Below, piece after piece: positions 31,142 through 39,734 of a DNA stretch of 64,000 bases (its first letter is position 1; each line of letters begins with the position of its first letter). The DNA is from Pseudochrobactrum sp. sp1633 (lineage in GTDB: Bacteria; Pseudomonadota; Alphaproteobacteria; Rhizobiales; Rhizobiaceae). The notes below the pieces were generated by a model. It was not told the origin of the DNA, did not search any database, and worked only from the letters and a program-made list of their open reading frames with translations. The stretch is taken from contig NZ_JARRAE010000007.1 in assembly GCF_030376605.1 (NCBI RefSeq), positions 1-64,000 on the forward strand, given 5' to 3'. The position numbers and the translations under genes were made by a program.

Positions 31142-31897
31142 TTATGAATGAACTATTTCATAGATTGGTGTGCCGGGTTCAATCGCTCTGTTTTTTAAAT
31201 TGGAATTGTAAAGATGCATAGCAACAGAGCGGGAAGTTGTCAGATCTTCCAGTGTCAGTCCTTTTTCAAACAGCAAATTTGAAAGCGGCGCATACAGAGG
31301 AGAATAGATATCAGCCGGAGCAACTCTTTCTTCAAGCTTAAGCGCTCTGACATAATGTGTAATCAGAACAGGCCCGATGGTGCCCCATGACTGATTGGCC
31401 ACCAGCTTAGGCATGCCAAGAGCTTTGCGCAGCTGATAAAATCTTTGCCTGTTTTTCGAACGCCACGGCGGAATAAAGGCCGGATTTTCCGAGGCAGAAA
31501 GCACAGCCTCAAGCAATGGGCTACTTGCAGGGCATTTAATAATCGCATTCGAAACGAGATCATTACTTTCCCAACTTAAGATATAATCCGCATCCGCAAA
31601 CGGCTTGAGACAAAAGACATCGCAATCGACATAGATGCCCATACCTTCGCGTAAAATACGATACCGATAAATATCGGCGGCCAAAGTAAGGCTGCTGGTT
31701 TTCTTATGCCGGACAATTTCATCAGGCCGCATCAAACGATTGGCATCAAAAAGCTTTACGCCATCTGGCAGGTCGACCGGACGCTCATAACAATGCAGCA
31801 CGACATCATAGCCATGCCGTACAAATGAGCGCAGGCAAGCTGCATGCACAGGGCCAAGCTCTTTGCCGATCCAGATGGAATTAATTGTCGAGGTCAT
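31142..31897 (-). CDS. GT32-type glycosyltransferase (DXD), copy B
   Basis: About 251 residues from ATG 31897. The N-terminal 110 residues match copy A closely (for example GPVHAACLRSFVRHGYDVVL is identical), with DXD in YVDCDVFCL, while the C-terminal half diverges strongly. This suggests tandem duplication followed by specialisation of the acceptor-binding part. Only a weak GAAAG ribosome-binding site is seen. The gap to copy A is 25 bases. Confidence 0.88.
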   Translation of the reverse strand: MTSTINSIWIGKELGPVHAACLRSFVRHGYDVVLHCYERPVDLPDGVKLFDANRLMRPDEIVRHKKTSSLTLAADIYRYRILREGMGIYVDCDVFCLKPFADADYILSWESNDLVSNAIIKCPASSPLLEAVLSASENPAFIPPWRSKNRQRFYQLRKALGMPKLVANQSWGTIGPVLITHYVRALKLEERVAPADIYSPLYAPLSNLLFEKGLTLEDLTTSRSVAMHLYNSNLKNRAIEPGTPIYEIVHS

Positions 31898-32003
31898 GGC
31901 TTTTCTTTCAGCAAAGTCTTTTGCTCTTATCACCGCAACAACCGGCGCAAATAGTAATAATTTCGGACAGAATTACTCTGGTAACCAAAGCACAAGACAG
32001 TGC

Positions 32004-32783
32004 TTATTTGTGTGCGACCGGAATTCGTCCCCAGCGTTTTCTGGTAAAGAGATTGATATAAATGCCCCATAAGCCAGTGCGGCTGCGACGTACCAGTCTT
32101 TTCATTTCGCGCAAAAATTTCTGCATCTTAGCCGGACACTGATACTGCAATGAGCGCTCAGGGCTCAGAGTGCTTTCCAGCCCTGCCTGCATACAGATTG
32201 CCGGACTAACCTGATAAACGGTCATCTGCGGGAAGAAACCGCAGGATGGTGTAAAGAGCAGATGGTCAATCGGCGATGCCGCATCATTCATGCAGCACAG
32301 AAGCGCCCGCGCACGGTCACGCGAGATAATATAGCCTGCAGCAAGAATGTGCTGGCTGCGCAATTGTGCCACTGTGTAACAGCCGGAAACGGTGACGACC
32401 GGCCGGTCCGTCAGCACCTTTTTTCCCTGACTTTCAATTTTGATCAGATCCGCATTCTCAGGAATCCAATCATCTGTGGTAAAAAATTTGTGCGCGTCCG
32501 CTGACAGGCTGACGTCATCTTCAAAAATCGCCGCGTATTTGTCTTCACCCTCAGCAATAAGCTCCAGACATTTACGGTGACTGAGAAAACAGCCAATCTC
32601 GGTTCTGGTTAGCGGTTGTGCCCAGGCAGGTGTACGCACAATAGCGGAAATTTCCTGATCGCTGAGATTTTTGCCATCAACTGCCGCAACACGCTCAAAA
32701 GGAATAGACGCTTTAGCAAATTGCTCCTGCATACGCACTAAGCGTTCAGGAGAGCGATCGAGATTAATCAAATAGGCTTTCAC
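32004..32783 (-). CDS. Glycosyltransferase family 25 protein
   Basis: About 259 residues starting with GTG (MKAYLINLDRSPERLVRMQ), the standard GT25 opening. Further motifs are GEIGCFLSHRKCLE-like TRTEIGCFLSHRKCLE and the AIFEDDVSLSAD metal-binding segment. CGGA lies seven bases before the GTG; the longer frame to 32837 has no ribosome-binding site. GT25 enzymes add galactose or related sugars to lipopolysaccharide. It is first in a minus-strand run with the two GT32 genes. Confidence 0.88.
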   Translation of the reverse strand: MKAYLINLDRSPERLVRMQEQFAKASIPFERVAAVDGKNLSDQEISAIVRTPAWAQPLTRTEIGCFLSHRKCLELIAEGEDKYAAIFEDDVSLSADAHKFFTTDDWIPENADLIKIESQGKKVLTDRPVVTVSGCYTVAQLRSQHILAAGYIISRDRARALLCCMNDAASPIDHLLFTPSCGFFPQMTVYQVSPAICMQAGLESTLSPERSLQYQCPAKMQKFLREMKRLVRRSRTGLWGIYINLFTRKRWGRIPVAHK

Positions 32784-32948
32784 TGCAATTTCCGCCCTAA
32801 AGAATATTTTCTTTCGGTAAAATATTTCGCTCTTCACTCAAGAGAGCCTACTCATACTAAAAGGACGATACGAAGACAATCCATACGCCCTGCAGTTATC
32901 ACCGGAATTAACCGTAAATGCGAACCGCAAAAAACTAAGGGAAAAAAG

Positions 32949-33033
32949 TGGTGCGGGTGGTCGGAATCGAACCGACACTCCTTTCGGAACTGGATTTTGA
33001 ATCCAGCGCGTCTACCAGTTCCACCACACCCGC
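32949..33033 (-). tRNA. tRNA-Leu (anticodon CAA)
   Basis: The minus strand folds as a class II tRNA: acceptor GCGGGTG/CACCCGC, D arm with GGTAGACGC, anticodon stem CTGGA/TCCAG around loop TTCAAAA giving anticodon CAA (codon UUG), a long variable arm TTCC-GAAA-GGAG, T arm GTCGG-TTCGATT-CCGAC, discriminator A and an encoded CCA. It borders the glycan gene block. Confidence 0.97.
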
Positions 33034-33451
33034 ACATTTGCAGGCACTTCTTTGCGAAGCGCTGCCCTGGTGCGCCGAAATATAGTGAGAACCACCCTCC
33101 CGTCAACTGGCAAAACTCATTTGTATCAATAATATTTCAACAAAATTCGTCATCGCAAACTGCACAGCAGCTATTTGCGTTTATACAGTTTTTAAATCCG
33201 CCATAACATTCTTTACGCGCATTGCCCTGCAAAGCATTTCGTTTTACACAAAACACCAAATTTCCAAGTGGCTTTTGCCGTATCTACCATCGCTAAAACA
33301 GTTTCGGGATAAGTTAGAGCACCTTAATGGAAAGATCATTCCGCCGGTTTGATTTCCAATCCTGCTTTGATACGCCCGCAATACCGTCAAAATACAAAGC
33401 AGCGCTTTTCTCTTCGAAGAGAAAATGCGCAGATACCCGACAGAGGCCATT
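33034..33451. other. Gap between tRNA-Leu and the DedA-family gene
   Basis: This 418-base stretch has no gene I can support. It contains a fragment of the dispersed AAGCATTTCG element near 33231. I see no duplicated tRNA 3' end that would mark an integration site in it. Confidence 0.4.
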
Positions 33452-34042
33452 ATGCTGCGTAAACTTTATGACTGGACCATTTCACTTGCGGCGCGTAAAT
33501 CCGCGGCAACATGGTTGGCCGTCATCGCTTTTCTTGAAAGCTCGGTTTTTCTGATTCCGGCCGACGTGCTGTTTGTGCCGATGGGCATCGCCCGCCCGAA
33601 AAAAGTCTGGCATTACGCGCTGATCGCGACGGTCATGTCTGTACTCGGCGGTATTCTCGGCTGGTATATCGGCCATTATGCCTATGAAGCTGTGGCAAAG
33701 CCTGTTCTGGAATTTTACGGCAAGCTCGATACATTTGAGAGACTGCGCGGCAGCACCAGCGCCGATATGATCCTGCTTCTGCTGATTACATCCGGCTTGT
33801 CTCACCTGCCCCCGATGAAGGTCGTCACAATCCTATCCGGTGCGGCAGGCATCAATATCTGGCTGTTTATCCTATCCGCAATCATCACCCGCGGAGCACG
33901 GTTCCTGCTGCTGGCATGGCTCTTGCAGCGCTATGGTGAGCCAATCCGGGATTTCATTGAAAAACGCCTCGGAACAATAGCCATTTTTGTCGCTATTGTA
34001 CTGATTTTGCTTTTCATAGCCGTCAAATACAGCCACGCATGA
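33452..34042 (+). CDS. DedA family inner-membrane protein (YqaA-type)
   Basis: 196 residues, four to five membrane segments. The FLESSVFLIPADVLFVPMGIARP block and the later GILGWYIGHYAYEA segment match the short YqaA branch of the DedA/SNARE-associated superfamily, which carry out lipid scrambling or proton-coupled transport. AGAGG lies five bases before ATG 33452. The dsbB-like gene follows on the same strand. Confidence 0.92.
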   Translation: MLRKLYDWTISLAARKSAATWLAVIAFLESSVFLIPADVLFVPMGIARPKKVWHYALIATVMSVLGGILGWYIGHYAYEAVAKPVLEFYGKLDTFERLRGSTSADMILLLLITSGLSHLPPMKVVTILSGAAGINIWLFILSAIITRGARFLLLAWLLQRYGEPIRDFIEKRLGTIAIFVAIVLILLFIAVKYSHA

Positions 34043-34125
34043 AAAACCGGCATACCGGCCATGTTTATGCCACAACAACATGGCTGTGCTGAGTTCAAAC
34101 TGATCTCAATAACAAGGATTTCCCT

Positions 34126-34656
34126 GTGTCTTCAGCCAGCACACCCTCTCAAGTCCGCTCACAACATGCACTCGTATCCGGGTTTCTTGCTCTGGCAATG
34201 GCAGGGGTCGTGGGATCAGCTCTGGCCTTTCAGTATATCGGCGGTTATCTGCCTTGCAAATTATGCATGGAAGAGCGCATTCCCTATTATGTCGGCGTAC
34301 CGCTGATGCTGCTGAGCGCATTACTGGCTGCTCTTGGAAAATCTGAAAAACTGACCCGCATCCTGCTGTTCATTGCCGGTCTGCTCATGACTTACGGTCT
34401 GATTCTTTCAGTCTACCATTCCGGTGTTGAGTGGAAATTCTGGGAAGGGCCTGCCGATTGCGCAACCGCCGCTGTCTCGATCACAACCAGTGCAGGCAAC
34501 CTGCTTGGTGACCTCAATGCCGTTAAACCCGCAGCATGCGATGTTGCTGCCGGACGTTTTCTCGGCATTTCTTTTGCCGGATGGAACGGCGTTGCCTCAC
34601 TGTTCCTCGGAATTATTGCGTTTTACGGCGCATCGCTGAAAACCACCCGTTCGTAA
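34126..34656 (+). CDS. Disulfide bond formation protein, DsbB family
   Basis: 176 residues with four membrane helices. The first redox pair is CKLC (after IGGYLP), followed by EERIPYY; a second periplasmic pair is C...C in PADCATAA and AACDVAAG. This matches DsbB, which reoxidises DsbA with quinone. Start is GTG with AAGGA seven bases upstream. The first pair is CKLC, like the CxxC of other DsbB proteins. Confidence 0.92.
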   Translation: MSSASTPSQVRSQHALVSGFLALAMAGVVGSALAFQYIGGYLPCKLCMEERIPYYVGVPLMLLSALLAALGKSEKLTRILLFIAGLLMTYGLILSVYHSGVEWKFWEGPADCATAAVSITTSAGNLLGDLNAVKPAACDVAAGRFLGISFAGWNGVASLFLGIIAFYGASLKTTRS

Positions 34657-34660
34657 TTCC

Positions 34661-34700
34661 TGAAAATAAAAAACTGGAGTCATTGATCATGGCTCCAGTT
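34661..34700 (-). terminator. HNH gene terminator overlapping its stop codon
   Basis: On the minus strand AACTGGAG (the last HNH codons) pairs with CTCCAGTT, which is followed by TTTTATTTTC. The stem therefore begins within the coding sequence. Confidence 0.8.
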
Positions 34701-35244
34701 CAACATCCCAATATAAATAATCCATCCAGCTTTCATGCAGATGGTTCGGCGGAAACCGCCTGCCATTCTTATGCAAATCAAAAACACTAGGCATATAGGG
34801 TTTTTGTCTCGGCCACATCTGCGCTTTGGCAGGCATCATTCCACCTTTACGCAAATTACACGGGGAACAGGCCGCAACCACATTTTCCCAGGTTGTTTCC
34901 CCGCCGTTACAGCGCGGCACCACATGATCAAACGTCAGCTCATGATGCGCGCCGCAATACTGGCACTCAAAACGGTCGCGCAGAAACAAATTAAATCGGG
35001 TAAAAGCCGGATATGTCGGCGGCGCGATATAAGTTTTCAGACTAATCACACTCGGCAAACGCATGGAAAATGTCGGGGAACTGACCTCTGCATCATATTC
35101 CGCAACAATATTGACGCGGTTGAGAAACACAGCCTTGATCGCGTCCTGCCACGACCACAGAGATAAGGGATAATAGCTGAGCGGACGGAAATCCGCATTC
35201 AGTACCAGCGCCGGCAACCTGCCGGCAAATGCGCTAACGTTCAA
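34687..35244 (-). CDS. HNH endonuclease family protein
   Basis: A 185-residue protein. The HNH fold is visible as FECQYCGAHHELTFDHVVPRCNGGETTWENVVAACSPCN taken in parts: C-x2-C zinc pair, DHVVPR, ENVVAAC and C-x2-C. The N-terminal part (LNADFRPLSYYPLSLW) is conserved in the common Rhizobiales HNH family, whose cellular role is not established; it is not linked to a restriction or phage module here. Start is TTG behind a strong AAGGAGGT. Confidence 0.93.
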   Translation of the reverse strand: MNVSAFAGRLPALVLNADFRPLSYYPLSLWSWQDAIKAVFLNRVNIVAEYDAEVSSPTFSMRLPSVISLKTYIAPPTYPAFTRFNLFLRDRFECQYCGAHHELTFDHVVPRCNGGETTWENVVAACSPCNLRKGGMMPAKAQMWPRQKPYMPSVFDLHKNGRRFPPNHLHESWMDYLYWDVELEP

Positions 35245-35797
35245 GAAACACCTCCTTGTGCATCTTGCAATTTAGTCACGCATCCATTGCAATCTGCGGC
35301 TTAAAGAGACAAAACAAGCACTCCGGCTTGCTCTGCATGCATTTCGTCCCGTCCTGCCAAAGCAGTTTGAGGAAAAAGAAAAATGCTTCGTTCTGTTCAG
35401 TATAGCAGTCGTTTCTTCAATGTACCTGATAGAATGATACGTAAAAAACGAATGCTTTTACCGGTCACAATATGAAAGCAGGACATGTCATTATTGTGAA
35501 GCCAGACGGATTATCAGTCAATTTCAATTCATCATTCCGTCAGAAAATCCGTCGACAAAATTACGCAGATTTCCATATTTCAATACATTTACCTGAAAGC
35601 TGCTGTTTCACAGTACAAACCCGCTGTTCAAGTTTCTATAAATACACTTTCAATATTGTATACAATTATGTAAACATGAATTGACAGCTTTGACAAAACA
35701 CAGCTGTAACAGCACTTTCCTTTTGTATTGCGTTCAGACTAAGCTGCAACAAAAGGACAAGCCGGTTAATACCGAAATCAGACAGGGAGCCCTATTG
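35245..35797. other. Regulatory gap between the HNH gene and glcB
   Basis: No gene is supported in this 553-base divergent region. It is AT-rich near 35560-35700 and contains a 12-bp perfect palindrome listed separately. A possible minus-35 TTGACA lies at 35681, with only a weak CTGTAA 17 bases further on. Confidence 0.45.
35655..35666. promoter_or_regulatory. Perfect palindrome, possible GntR-family operator
   Basis: ATTGTATACAAT is fully self-complementary and of the TTGTATACAA type often bound by FadR/VanR-like GntR regulators. It lies 131 bases before the glcB start codon. The regulator is not in this window. Confidence 0.5.
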
Positions 35798-37981
35798 ATG
35801 AGTGGTCGTATTGAACATGCAGGTCTGCAAGTTGATCAGGAACTGAGCACGTTTCTGGAAAAGGAAGTCCTGCCGGATACCGGCATTACTGCCGCCGCCT
35901 TCTGGTCCGGTCTTGCAGGCATGGTCAAAGAGCTTGCACCACGCAATAAGGCACTGCTTGCCAAACGCGACGACATACAAGCCAAACTCGACGCATGGTA
36001 TAAAGCCAACCGCAATTACAACATGGCAGAATATCAGGCTTATTTGCGCGAAATCGGCTACCTTCTGCCGGAGGGTGAAGATTTTCAGGTTACCACAGCC
36101 AATGTAGACAGTGAAATCACCAGCCTTGCAGGCCCGCAGCTTGTTGTGCCTGTCATGAATGCCCGTTATGCGCTTAATGCTGCCAATGCGCGCTGGGGTT
36201 CGCTTTACGATGCGCTCTATGGCACAGATGCCATCAGCGAAGAAAACGGCGCGGAGAAAGGCAAAGCCTATAATCCCGTACGCGGCGCAAAAGTGATCGC
36301 ATGGGCAAAAGCATTTCTCGATGAGGCAACCCCGCTGTCAGAGGGTCGCTGGGACGAAATCGCCGGTTTTGCAGTGACAGATAGCCAGCTTGTTCTCACG
36401 CTCAGCAACGGCAAATCCGTCAATCTGAAAAATCCGCAGAGCTTTGCAGGCTATCAGGGTGATGCGTCTTCCCCTACCCTTGTACTGTTGAAAAATAACG
36501 GCCTGCATATTGAAATTCGCCGCAATGCCGCGCACGTCATTGGTAAAGATGATCCGGCACAGATTGCTGATATCACACTAGAATCTGCACTCAGCACCAT
36601 TCAGGACTGCGAAGATTCCGTTGCAGCGGTTGATGCTGCGGATAAGGTATTGGCCTATCGCAATATTCTCGGCCTGTTCAAAGGCACCTTGTCTGAAAGC
36701 TTTGACAAGGGCGGCAAAACCATTACCCGTAAGCTCAACGCCGACCGCAGCTACACAGCACCGGACGGATCAACGCTGACCTTGTCCGGCCGCTCGCTGC
36801 TGCTTTTCCGCAATGTCGGCCACCTGATGACCAATCCGGCCATTCTCGACAGTGAAGGCCATGAGATTCCGGAAGGTATTCTTGACGCAGCCTTTACCGC
36901 AGTCATCGCACTGCATGATATCGGCACACAGGACGGCAAGCTCAAAGGCACGCATCTCAATTCCCGTACCGGTTCGGTCTATATTGTAAAACCGAAAATG
37001 CACGGGCCGGAAGAAGTGGCCTTTGCTGCGGAGATATTTGCGCGTGCTGAACAGCTGGCAGGCCTCAAACCAAATACCCTGAAAATGGGTATTATGGATG
37101 AGGAACGCCGCATGACGGTGAACCTTAAAGAGGCCATCCGCGCTGCTAAAGAGCGGGTCTTCTTCATCAATACCGGCTTCCTTGACCGTACCGGCGATGA
37201 AATTCACACCTCGATGGAAGCAGGACCTGTTATCCGCAAAGGCGAGATGAAACAGGCCGCATGGATTGCCGCTTACGAAAACTGGAATGTCGATACCGGC
37301 CTCGCCTGCGGCCTAACCGGCCATGCGCAGATCGGTAAGGGCATGTGGGCAATGCCGGATTTGATGGCTGCAATGCTGGAGCAGAAAATCGCCCATCCGA
37401 AAGCTGGCGCCAATACCGCATGGGTGCCGTCACCAACTGCGGCTACGCTCCACGCCACGCATTATCACAAGATTGATGTGGCAGAAGTTCAGAACCAGCT
37501 CAAAAGCCGCACCAAAGCCAAGCTTGAAAATATTCTGACCATTCCTGTTGCCCGCGATACCAATTGGGCACCAGAAGATGTACAGGCAGAAATCGACAAT
37601 AATGCGCAGGGCATTCTCGGCTATGTGGTACGCTGGATTGATCAGGGTGTCGGCTGCTCCAAAGTGCCGGACATCAACAATGTCGGCCTGATGGAAGACC
37701 GTGCAACACTGCGTATTTCCGCACAGCATATCGCCAACTGGCTGCATCACGGCATCGTCAGCGAAGCACAGGTCATGGAAACCATGAAGCGCATGGCAGC
37801 GGTGGTTGATGCGCAGAATGCCGGTGATGAGGCCTATGTGCCAATGGCGGCAGATTTCGCAAACTCTATCGCATTTCAGGCAGCCTGTGAGCTGGTATTT
37901 AAAGGCCGTGAGCAGCCGAACGGCTATACCGAGCCAGTTCTCCATGCCCACCGCTTGCAATTTAAATCTGCCCAGAAATAA
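35798..37981 (+). CDS. glcB: Malate synthase G
   Basis: A 727-residue enzyme condensing glyoxylate and acetyl-CoA to malate, completing the glyoxylate bypass. Hallmarks of the G isoform are its length, the [10 protein letters not shown] segment, [18 protein letters not shown] with catalytic acidic residues, [22 protein letters not shown] and the C-terminal [22 protein letters not shown] lies eight bases before ATG 35798; the frame extends to 35681 but the extra 39 residues look non-coding. Monocistronic with its own terminator. Confidence 0.98.
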   Translation: MSGRIEHAGLQVDQELSTFLEKEVLPDTGITAAAFWSGLAGMVKELAPRNKALLAKRDDIQAKLDAWYKANRNYNMAEYQAYLREIGYLLPEGEDFQVTTANVDSEITSLAGPQLVVPVMNARYALNAANARWGSLYDALYGTDAISEENGAEKGKAYNPVRGAKVIAWAKAFLDEATPLSEGRWDEIAGFAVTDSQLVLTLSNGKSVNLKNPQSFAGYQGDASSPTLVLLKNNGLHIEIRRNAAHVIGKDDPAQIADITLESALSTIQDCEDSVAAVDAADKVLAYRNILGLFKGTLSESFDKGGKTITRKLNADRSYTAPDGSTLTLSGRSLLLFRNVGHLMTNPAILDSEGHEIPEGILDAAFTAVIALHDIGTQDGKLKGTHLNSRTGSVYIVKPKMHGPEEVAFAAEIFARAEQLAGLKPNTLKMGIMDEERRMTVNLKEAIRAAKERVFFINTGFLDRTGDEIHTSMEAGPVIRKGEMKQAAWIAAYENWNVDTGLACGLTGHAQIGKGMWAMPDLMAAMLEQKIAHPKAGANTAWVPSPTAATLHATHYHKIDVAEVQNQLKSRTKAKLENILTIPVARDTNWAPEDVQAEIDNNAQGILGYVVRWIDQGVGCSKVPDINNVGLMEDRATLRISAQHIANWLHHGIVSEAQVMETMKRMAAVVDAQNAGDEAYVPMAADFANSIAFQAACELVFKGREQPNGYTEPVLHAHRLQFKSAQK

Positions 37982-38008
37982 AATCTTGACGCTTTTCACA
38001 AGCGGCAT

Positions 38009-38055
38009 AAAAGTGGCGGACAGGAACAATCCTGCCCGCCACTTTTATTTTTGTT
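38009..38055 (+). terminator. glcB terminator
   Basis: AAAAGTGGCGGACAGG and CCTGCCCGCCACTTTT form a long stem followed by ATTTTTG, about 30 bases after glcB. Confidence 0.88.
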
Positions 38056-38155
38056 TTTGCGCATTATCCTACGCATCGGAGCGGGAAAAGAAATCAGTCC
38101 GGCGAACTGATTTCCCTGCGAAGACGCTTCACACTTTTGCTGGAAATACTTTGAG
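38047..38155. repeat. Dispersed palindromic repeat, copy related to 42183-42332
   Basis: TTTGTTTTTGCGCAT, then GAGCGGG, then AGAAATCAGTCC with its inverted mate GACTGATTT-like AACTGATTTCCC, then GCGAAGACGCTT, align along their length with the right half of the unit at 42183-42332. It abuts the ribosome-binding site of the next gene, so it lies in that gene's leader. Confidence 0.8.
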
Positions 38156-38162
38156 GCCGATC

Positions 38163-38654
38163 ATGCTGACCATACGGCACGCTGACACCACCCACCTGCC
38201 CGCAATCCTTGATATTTATAATGATGCAATTGCCAATACGACCGCCGTTTTCATCAGCCAGCCGGTGGATCTGCAAAATCGCGCAGAGTGGCTCCTGTCG
38301 CGACAGAATGCGGGCTTTCCTGTGCTGGTTTTAACCGATGGAGATCAGCTGCTCGGCTATGCCAGCTACGGCGCTTTTCGTGCTTTTGAATGTTATAAAC
38401 ATACGGCAGAACTCTCGATTTATATTGCCGGTCACGCACGCGGCAAAGGCGCCGGTAACAGGCTGATGCAGGCTTTACTGGAACATGCAGCCACGAATAA
38501 TATTCATGTGCTGCTTGGCGCAATTGAAGCGCAGAATACTGCTTCTCTGCGCCTGCATGAAAAACACGGCTTCTCCCAAACAGGATTACTCCCGCAGGTC
38601 GGGCGCAAATTTGACCGCTGGCTTGATCTGGTGCTGATGCAGCGCATTCTTTGA
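38163..38654 (+). CDS. GNAT acetyltransferase, phosphinothricin/methionine-sulfoximine type
   Basis: 163 residues from ATG 38163, with GAGG six bases upstream; the longer open frame runs back into glcB and the repeat. The family pattern is clear: IRHADTTHLPAILDIYNDAI, GYASYGAFRAF, HTAELSIYIAGHARGKGAGNRLM (acetyl-CoA loop) and FSQTGLLPQVGRKFDRWLDLVLMQ. Such Pat/MddA-like enzymes N-acetylate phosphinothricin, methionine sulfoximine or related amino acids; natural substrate uncertain. Confidence 0.93.
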   Translation: MLTIRHADTTHLPAILDIYNDAIANTTAVFISQPVDLQNRAEWLLSRQNAGFPVLVLTDGDQLLGYASYGAFRAFECYKHTAELSIYIAGHARGKGAGNRLMQALLEHAATNNIHVLLGAIEAQNTASLRLHEKHGFSQTGLLPQVGRKFDRWLDLVLMQRIL

Positions 38655-38690
38655 ATGCCGGCTTATAGTTTCTGTCAAAAGAAACTTGAT

Positions 38691-38732
38691 TTTAGAATTA
38701 CTCTAAACTATTAAATTTAGAATAATTCTAAA
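38691..38732. promoter_or_regulatory. Two Irr/ICE-type boxes in front of mbfA
   Basis: TTTAGAATAATTCTAAA (38716-38732) is a perfect 7-3-7 inverted repeat and TTTAGAATTACTCTAAA (38691-38707) is the same with one mismatch. Centre spacing is 25 bp. The pattern matches the iron-control element bound by Irr in Rhizobiales, and mbfA is a known Irr target. The nearer box ends 11 bases before the start codon. Confidence 0.85.
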
Positions 38733-38743
38733 AAGAGGCAATC

Positions 38744-39727
38744 ATGTTCTCCTCACTCTTCTCACCATCACGCCGCTCCTTTGACAGCCTTTCAGAACAG
38801 GAAATGCTGGCACTCGCCATTTCATCTGAAGAAGACGATGCACGCATCTATCTCAGCTATGCGGATGGTCTGCGGGAAAGCTATCCGCAATCAGCCAAAA
38901 TCTTTGAGACAATGGCGGAGGAAGAACACAATCATCGCTCCCGCCTGATTGATCTGCACCGGCAGCGCTTTGGTGAAACGATACCGCTGATCCGGCGCGA
39001 GCATGTGCGCGGCTATTATGAGCGCAAGCCCGACTGGCTGGTGCGCCCCTTAGGCATCGACAAAGTTCGGGCTATGGCCGGACAAATGGAGGAACAGGCG
39101 GCACGTTTTTATGAACAGGCTGCCAAGCGCGTTTCTGATGCCGCAACCCGCAAACTGCTCGGCGATCTGGCGCTTGAAGAAAAGCACCATGAACAGCGCG
39201 CCCATCATCTGGAAGAAAAACTGACACCGGACGATGTGCAGGATCAGGAACGCGCCGGTGAGCGCAAGCAGATGATCCTCACCTATATCCAGCCCGGCCT
39301 TGCAGGGCTGATGGACGGTTCGGTTTCCACACTGGCGCCGATTTTCGCTGCGGCGTTCGCCACGCAGGATACATGGCAGACTTTTCTGGTGGGTATGTCT
39401 GCGTCCGTTGGTGCCGGTATTTCTATGGGCTTCACAGAGGCCGCCCATGATGACGGTCATTTGTCAGGGCGCGGTTCACCGGTCAAACGCGGACTTGCCA
39501 GCGGTATCATGACCACCATTGGTGGTCTTGGCCATGCCCTTCCCTATCTGATTACCGATTTCTGGACTGCGACAACGATCGCCGTGCTCGTTGTTTTTGT
39601 CGAGCTCTGGGCGATTGCCTATATCCAGAACCGCTTTATGGAAACACCATTTATGCGTGCGGCCTTTCAGGTCGTGCTCGGCGGCGCACTGGTACTGGCC
39701 GCCGGTATTCTCATCGGCAATGCCTGA
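38744..39727 (+). CDS. mbfA: Membrane-bound ferritin / iron exporter MbfA
   Basis: 327 residues. The N-terminal ferritin-like (erythrin) domain (about 15-165) shows EEEHNH at 59-64 and LEEKHHEQR near 148, the di-iron ligands. The C-terminal VIT1/CCC1-type domain has about five helices (LMDGSVSTLAPIFAAAFA, then the MGFTEAAHDDG loop). In Bradyrhizobium and Agrobacterium this protein exports iron and protects against peroxide. The start has AGAGG upstream and sits directly behind twin Irr boxes, so it should be repressed under iron limitation. Confidence 0.95.
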   Translation: MFSSLFSPSRRSFDSLSEQEMLALAISSEEDDARIYLSYADGLRESYPQSAKIFETMAEEEHNHRSRLIDLHRQRFGETIPLIRREHVRGYYERKPDWLVRPLGIDKVRAMAGQMEEQAARFYEQAAKRVSDAATRKLLGDLALEEKHHEQRAHHLEEKLTPDDVQDQERAGERKQMILTYIQPGLAGLMDGSVSTLAPIFAAAFATQDTWQTFLVGMSASVGAGISMGFTEAAHDDGHLSGRGSPVKRGLASGIMTTIGGLGHALPYLITDFWTATTIAVLVVFVELWAIAYIQNRFMETPFMRAAFQVVLGGALVLAAGILIGNA

Positions 39728-39734
39728 TAAAACT

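Noticed and set aside
32949-33451. tRNA-Leu considered as an integration site with attL/attR
   Set aside because: I found no direct repeat of the tRNA 3' end and no integrase in the window.
34687-35244. HNH endonuclease gene considered as part of a defence or phage system
   Set aside because: It belongs to a solitary family common in Rhizobiales and has only housekeeping neighbours.
35472-35684. A 70-codon frame upstream of glcB
   Set aside because: It lies in an AT-rich control region, lacks a ribosome-binding site and overlaps the palindrome at 35655.
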